In this document: piece after piece, positions 52,623-56,867 of the stretch
How positions within the stretch are numbered: position 1 is the stretch's first letter
Layout: every line of letters begins with the position of its first letter
Source of the DNA: Verrucomicrobiota bacterium
GTDB taxonomy: Bacteria; Verrucomicrobiota; Lentisphaeria; JABSQK01; JAJFLO01
NCBI GenBank assembly: GCA_021772635.1
Contig: JAJFLP010000060.1
Coordinates: 1 to 56,867 of the forward strand
Length of the DNA: 56,867 nucleotides
Direction of reading: 5' to 3'
The notes under the pieces: generated by a model
What the model was told of the DNA's origin: nothing
What the model saw: only the letters and a program-made list of their open reading frames with translations
Databases searched by the model: none
Translations under genes and position numbers: made by a program

Positions 52623-54185
52623 ATGAATCCCCGCAAACGATCTGGAATACGGTATATCTCTTTCCGACATATCCTCGCACCCGCAATTATATTGATGTTC
52701 GTCGTGAGCACCGGGAGAGCGGCGCCCGACTCCATTGGTTCAATTAGAGATACTACGATCGAATGGCCGACCATTGACGAAGTTTTGCGGGTCGTACTGC
52801 TTCGAGACTATAACACCAGAGTCGTTGTCATCGGTACGATGCTTCTGGGCCTGGCGGCAGGTGTAATCGGGACATTTATTCTATTACGGAAGCGTTCGCT
52901 AATGGGTGACGCTGTGAGTCATGCGACTCTACCGGGCATAGGGTTGGCATTTATAATTATGAGCCGGTTTGGTGGTAGTGGGAAGCACCTGCCGGGATTA
53001 CTTGCCGGCGCAATGATTACCGGATTGATTGGGATGGGACTAATCCTGTTGATTCGAAATACCACGCGATTGAAAGAAGACGCAGCGTTGGGGATCGTCC
53101 TCAGCGTCTTTTTCGGATTTGGTGTCGCAATACTCGGAATTATCCAGAAGATGAGTACCGGGCATGCCGCAGGTCTTGAGTCTTTCATTTACGGGAAAAC
53201 GGCGTCGATGCTCGCTGCCGACGCGCAATTAATTGCGTACGTCGCGTTATTGATCCTGATCGTCTGCACGATTTTGTACAAGGAATTCACGTTATTGTGT
53301 TTCGACCAGGAATTCGCATCTTCCCAAGGATGGCCGGTAGTTTTACTTGACATCACGATGATGGTTCTCGTCGTGATCGTAACAGTGATCGGACTTCAGG
53401 CTGTCGGCCTGATTTTGGTTATCGCGTTGTTAATTATCCCGGCAGCGGCAGCCCGATTTTGGTCCTATAATTTGCTCACGATCGTGATTGCTTCCGGGAT
53501 AATCGGCGCTTTCAGCGGTTTGGCAGGTGCCGGTTCAAGCGCACTGATCCCGCGGTTACCCACGGGCGCGATAATCGTCGTAATCGCGGCATCGGTATTC
53601 ATCTTCAGCCTGGTATTCGGTTCTGCACGCGGGCTTTTGGTTCGGATATACCAACATCTGCGACTATTAAAAAAGGTTGGTCACCAGAATCTCTTGCGTG
53701 CGATGTTCGAATGGTGGGAGAATCATGATACGTCGGGACAGTCAAGGATACACCGTCAGTCCGATACTAAGGGTGCGGAGTTAGCAAATTCAGTTTGTGA
53801 TCGGGATTCTGACAACATCGGCAACGTCGAGCATTCATCGAGGGATATCCGCTGGGGAGAACTTTTAGCTTTACGTTCCTGGGCACCACGGCGCTTGCGT
53901 AGATTGATTAGAATAGCGATAAAAGAGGAACTCATTAGTCAGCTATCCCTTGGCAGTTACCGGTTAACCGAAGTCGGCAAGGCAGAGGCGAAGAGAATTG
54001 TACGAAATCATCGGCTCTGGGAGATTTATTTGATTACTCACGCGGATATCGCACCAAGTCGCGTTGATCGGGATGCTGATCAAATCGAGCATGTTCTTGG
54101 GCGCGCGATGGTAGACAAGCTTGAACGAATATTGGCATCTACATCTCCGGACCTGGCGATGCCTTCGAGTCCGCATCCGTTGTGA
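52623..54185 (+). CDS. troC: Metal ABC permease fused to C-terminal DtxR-type domain
   Basis: 520 aa. N-terminal signal-like segment (about 14-33), then an ABC-3 permease with about nine helices (60-350): LLRKRSLMGDAVSHATLPGI, GIVLSVFFGFGVAIL, FIYGKTASM, ALLIIPAAAARFW. Residues about 405-520 add a winged-helix and DtxR metal/dimer domain: WGELLALRSWAPRRLRRLI, NHRLWEIYL, DADQIEHVLGRAMVDKLE, retaining His, Glu and the D/ExxEH ligands but without a DNA-binding partner domain of normal type. It may sense cytosolic metal and gate transport. Known in PVC bacteria; function of the fusion not established to my knowledge. Confidence 0.92.
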   Translation: MNPRKRSGIRYISFRHILAPAIILMFVVSTGRAAPDSIGSIRDTTIEWPTIDEVLRVVLLRDYNTRVVVIGTMLLGLAAGVIGTFILLRKRSLMGDAVSHATLPGIGLAFIIMSRFGGSGKHLPGLLAGAMITGLIGMGLILLIRNTTRLKEDAALGIVLSVFFGFGVAILGIIQKMSTGHAAGLESFIYGKTASMLAADAQLIAYVALLILIVCTILYKEFTLLCFDQEFASSQGWPVVLLDITMMVLVVIVTVIGLQAVGLILVIALLIIPAAAARFWSYNLLTIVIASGIIGAFSGLAGAGSSALIPRLPTGAIIVVIAASVFIFSLVFGSARGLLVRIYQHLRLLKKVGHQNLLRAMFEWWENHDTSGQSRIHRQSDTKGAELANSVCDRDSDNIGNVEHSSRDIRWGELLALRSWAPRRLRRLIRIAIKEELISQLSLGSYRLTEVGKAEAKRIVRNHRLWEIYLITHADIAPSRVDRDADQIEHVLGRAMVDKLERILASTSPDLAMPSSPHPL

Positions 54186-54195
54186 GAACCGTTTA

Positions 54196-54888
54196 GGGTT
54201 CAGAGGTTTAACGTTCAGAGGTTGAGAAATCGTAAACCTCGAACCTCTCAACCTAAAGCAAATATCGAATATCGAACAAGGAAGGTCGAATCATGAAGTT
54301 CTTTCCTTCGTCATTTATTATTCCTTGTTCGATATTCGGTGTTCAATCTTTCTAGTTTCACAGGAGCCCACCAGTGGGTTTCCTTTTTAACCCACATTTT
54401 ACAATGCGAAACGGGCTCTCAATGTCGAAGATTTCCGCCAAGTTTCAGACGAGCGACGACCGACGCGCTTTCTGCTGTACAGCAGAATTAATACAAAAGG
54501 AAACTTGGGTTCGGCGGTATTTTGGAGTTCAAGCTTGAGCTTGCAGTAACACTGACTTTCAAGCTCAAGCTTGAACTCCAAAAGCCGCCCAGCCGAACTG
54601 AAATCGAACGAGTTATACAGCCTCAAAACTGGTTTAAGTTAGGGAGCATCGACCGACTCAATAATTCCAGGTTTGTTAATACCAATGTCACTAAGTTAAG
54701 GATTTATATATATTGGGACCGTTGGAGTTCACGCTTTAGCGTGGCATTTCCTGCCAGGACCTTAAAGAACCACGCTAAAGCGCGAACTCCAACATGCGCC
54801 TTGAACGTGTCTCGTCTCCTTAATTTAGCGATATTGCTGCTAATAAATCGGAAACCTCTTGAACCTTGAACCTTGAACCTCTGAACCC
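54196..54888. repeat. Repeat block splitting troC from troD
   Basis: About 700 bp without a gene inside the tro cluster. It is bounded by GGGTTCAGAGGTT (54196-54208) and its exact complement AACCTCTGAACCC (54876-54888). Inside, in order: hairpin CGAATATCGAACAAGGAA (54266-54283) with perfect partner at 54321-54338; CCCACCAGTGGG (54369-54380); repeat L copy 2 (54457-54638) with GGAGTTCAAGCTTGAGCTTG hairpin; and GGAGTTCACGCTTTAGCGTG with its complement (54724-54791). Tandem GAACCTT units precede the right boundary. Confidence 0.72.
54457..54638. repeat. Repeat L, copy 2
   Basis: CGACCGACGCGCTTTCTGCT, GTACAGCAGAATTAATAC, AAACTTGGGTTCGGCGG shared with copy 1 at 47717-47910. Its central hairpin has 20-base arms, GGAGTTCAAGCTTGAGCTTG and complement (54525-54580), whereas copy 1 has a different centre; the outer frame AAAAGCCGCCC...CAGCCTCAAAAC is kept. 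Confidence 0.78.
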
Positions 54889-54902
54889 GCTTATTTAATA
54901 AT

Positions 54903-56231
54903 ATGCAATGGACTAGTTTAGATACTTGGATAGTTGTCACTGGCGTTCTGAGCGCGGTGTCGTGTGCGTTGCTCGGCAACTTTATGGTGTTAAGGCGATT
55001 AAGTATGATGGGTGACGCGATCAGTCACGCAGTCTTACCAGGACTCGCGATCGCATTTTTAGTGACTGGAAGTCGCGACAGCGTCACGATGTTTATCGGT
55101 GCCGCTATCGTTGGAGTGTTGACGGCGGTATTCACTCAATCGATTCATTATTTGGGGAAGGTCGAGGAAAGTGCTGCGATGGGGGTTGTGTTTACGACGC
55201 TATTTGCACTCGGGCTTATACTGATAGTACGTGCTGCCGACGCGGTCGACCTGGATCCCGGTTGTGTGCTATACGGTGCTATTGAGCTTGTCCCACTTGA
55301 TACGAAGAGTGTTTTAGGATATGAGATCCCGCGGGCGGCGTTAACAACGGGGCTCGTGGCGATTATCAACATTCTATTCGTTGTTATTTTCTATAAGGAA
55401 CTAAAACTCACCTCATTTGACCCCGCTTTAGCGACGACCCTTGGGATAAATTCACAGCTCATGCATTATCTGTTAATGACTGCCGTTGCGGTAACCGCGG
55501 TTGCCGCTTTCGAGTGTGTCGGAAGCATCCTCGTTATTGCAATGATGATCGTTCCGGCTGCGTCCGCCCACTTACTCACAGACCGGTTACATACCATGAT
55601 TCTGGTCAGCGTGATATTGGGGTCAGCCTCTGCCGTGCTCGGTCACGTTGCGGCAATTACAGTCCCGAAGATTTGGGGGTTCGAAGACACCAATACTGCC
55701 GGGATGATCGCGGTCGTGTCCGGGGTGATATTCTTCATTACGATGCTTGCAGCGCCGCGTCACGGAGTGATTAGCAAGGTCCTCCACCAATTCATACTGA
55801 GCGTCCGAATTGCGAGAGAGGATATCCTCGGTTTAGTCTATCGTTTCGAGGAAATGGGCGTCATGGATAATGTTCATGAGGTGAAACGGTTGATGAAACA
55901 GTTGACTGGTACAGGGCCGCTGCTGTATGCGACGGCGGTTGCAAGCCTACGTCATGACGGAAAGATCCGGCTTGTCGATCAAGGTTTCCAACTGAGTGCC
56001 CCCGGGAAGAAGGCAGCGAATTCTGTGATCCGTTCACACCGGCTCTGGGAGAGTTACCTCCACCGCTATTTGAAGTACCCGGTTGAGCATCTTCATTTTT
56101 CGGCAGAGCGCCTGGAGCACGTGACTGATGATAGCATGCGCGAACGATTAGCCACGAGAACCGACTCTCCAACCGTCGACCCACACGGGAAAACGATTCC
56201 GGAAGAAATCAGTAATGGTGGCAGGAAATAG
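54903..56231 (+). CDS. troD: Metal ABC permease fused to C-terminal DtxR-type domain
   Basis: 442 aa. ABC-3 permease (about 1-285): VLRRLSMMGDAISHAVLPGLAIAF, AAMGVVFTTLFALGLIL, LVIAMMIVPAASAHLL. Residues about 300-442: winged-helix-like LTGTGPLLYATAVASLRHDGKIRL, then SHRLWESYLHRYL and HFSAERLEHVTDDSMRERL with His, Glu and ExxEH metal ligands, and DSPTVDPHGKTIP, the phrase that ends DtxR dimer domains (compare GFDPHGDPIP in the stand-alone regulator). The paired permease TroC has the same kind of tail. About 717 bp of repeats separate the two. Confidence 0.93.
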   Translation: MQWTSLDTWIVVTGVLSAVSCALLGNFMVLRRLSMMGDAISHAVLPGLAIAFLVTGSRDSVTMFIGAAIVGVLTAVFTQSIHYLGKVEESAAMGVVFTTLFALGLILIVRAADAVDLDPGCVLYGAIELVPLDTKSVLGYEIPRAALTTGLVAIINILFVVIFYKELKLTSFDPALATTLGINSQLMHYLLMTAVAVTAVAAFECVGSILVIAMMIVPAASAHLLTDRLHTMILVSVILGSASAVLGHVAAITVPKIWGFEDTNTAGMIAVVSGVIFFITMLAAPRHGVISKVLHQFILSVRIAREDILGLVYRFEEMGVMDNVHEVKRLMKQLTGTGPLLYATAVASLRHDGKIRLVDQGFQLSAPGKKAANSVIRSHRLWESYLHRYLKYPVEHLHFSAERLEHVTDDSMRERLATRTDSPTVDPHGKTIPEEISNGGRK

Positions 56232-56249
56232 GAAATCGGTGACTTTGTA

Positions 56250-56274
56250 TTATACTGCAAGTAGTACAGTTTTC
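56250..56274 (+). terminator. Hairpin after troD
   Basis: TACTGC-AA-GTAGTA with CAGTTTTCG following, 20 bases after the stop; the recurring short hairpin in terminator position. The T-run is short. Confidence 0.45.
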
Positions 56275-56867
56275 GGATAACTCGCATGTAACCACCCAGT
56301 GGATTCCCAACGAAAACTCGATAGCAATCGACATACATTCTTTCGCCATATTGTCGCTATTCACTATTTAAGAACCGGGATAGATCTGTAAACGTAGCGT
56401 GTGAACCGGCAACGATGTATGGAAAAATATTGGTATTGTGCGTCGAGCTTTCGCCCTCGTCTTCTACAGGCCTAAAATTGACACTCAGCAGCAACTAAAT
56501 CTAAATTGTTGGCTGATGATCAACTGATACGAATTATGAAAATTCGATCCTGGAGAGCTGACCGGGACTACGACCGCCGACAGGATGTTTTCGTTTTTCC
56601 GCTCGACCGCCGTAACCGTTAAGCTGGCCCTCACGGGGAGGGACGGCATCCCCTGTCGAGTTGTAAAGGATGATCACACCTTGTCGATACATCTCCGGCG
56701 CTGCATCATCCTACTACAGCCTCAGGCTCATCTTCGACAGTTTGGGGCTGATTTTCATGGATTTTGAGCGTGGTAGTTGACTTCAGGAGCAATTTGTTGT
56801 GCCAACTAAATTTCATTTATTTTAATATACTATATTGAAAAGAATGCCGTTTCCAGACAGCTTAGTT
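56275..56867. other. Gene-free right end of the window
   Basis: CCACCCAGTGGATTCCC (about 56292) resembles other hairpins. An open frame at 56585-56767 has no ribosome site, no family resemblance and cannot be supported. A partial gene may begin beyond the window. Confidence 0.35.

Noticed and set aside
54196-54888. A broken gene between troC and troD
   Set aside because: Open frames here are short, overlap perfect hairpins and show no similarity to transporter sequence; it is repeat DNA.
56585-56767. 60-aa open frame at the right end
   Set aside because: Short, without ribosome site or recognisable features.

Overview
The window looks like the chromosome of a Gram-negative bacterium, probably of the PVC group (Verrucomicrobiota, Kiritimatiellota, Lentisphaerota, Planctomycetota). 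Pointers are outer-membrane barrels, LolC/E, a long signal peptidase I, a membrane Ser/Thr kinase with leucine-rich repeats, TPR-glycosyltransferase fusions, secreted beta-helix proteins, and metal ABC permeases fused to DtxR-type domains. This placement is inference; there is no rRNA here. Genes are sparse and mostly separated by 150-900 bp of repeat-rich DNA. I found no tRNA, rRNA, CRISPR array or transposase.

Layout. 0.4-15.8 kb: beta-propeller protein, degenerate Hpt-like protein, manA, AsmA-like protein, secreted unknown, membrane glycosyltransferase with TPRs, purM, gap, a cNMP-binding protein, a formylglycine-generating-enzyme-fold protein and an aldo/keto reductase. 16.5-26.1 kb: housekeeping core with lepA, lepB, a YfgM-like TPR protein, a MauE/DoxX-thioredoxin protein, dnaA with an AT-rich candidate origin, and a LolC/E permease. 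26.9-33.8 kb: exported proteins (two sharing a W-rich module, a coiled-coil protein, a beta-helix giant) followed by an ECF sigma factor translationally coupled to an acidic membrane protein that is probably its regulator. 34.4-42.0 kb: DEAD-box helicase, TPR/barrel protein, zinc alcohol dehydrogenase, LRR kinase.

42.3-56.2 kb is a metal and envelope locus: a porin behind two identical-geometry palindromes, an FMN-binding periplasmic protein with a covalent-flavin motif, a PepSY membrane protein, an OprB-like porin with an N-terminal binding domain, an MntR/DtxR regulator, another outer-membrane barrel, and troABCD. Both permeases (TroC, TroD) carry C-terminal DtxR-type domains. The working model is outer-membrane entry, flavin electron transfer in the periplasm and TroABCD import, with metal sensing both in the cytosol and at the membrane.

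The most unusual content is between the genes. Two families of about 183-bp palindromic MITEs (three full copies and one partial of one, two of the other, plus a 23-bp remnant) have 4-bp CTAG or CTAA target duplications, and four genes take their stop codon from these elements. A separate 230-bp element has perfect 17-bp terminal inverted repeats and an 8-bp target duplication. A third layer is a modular cassette (terminator-like hairpin, conserved GC-rich spacer, GCTGGCCAGC hairpin, promoter-like end) seen about ten times in both orientations. Longer hairpin repeats also recur, including a 700-bp block splitting troC from troD.
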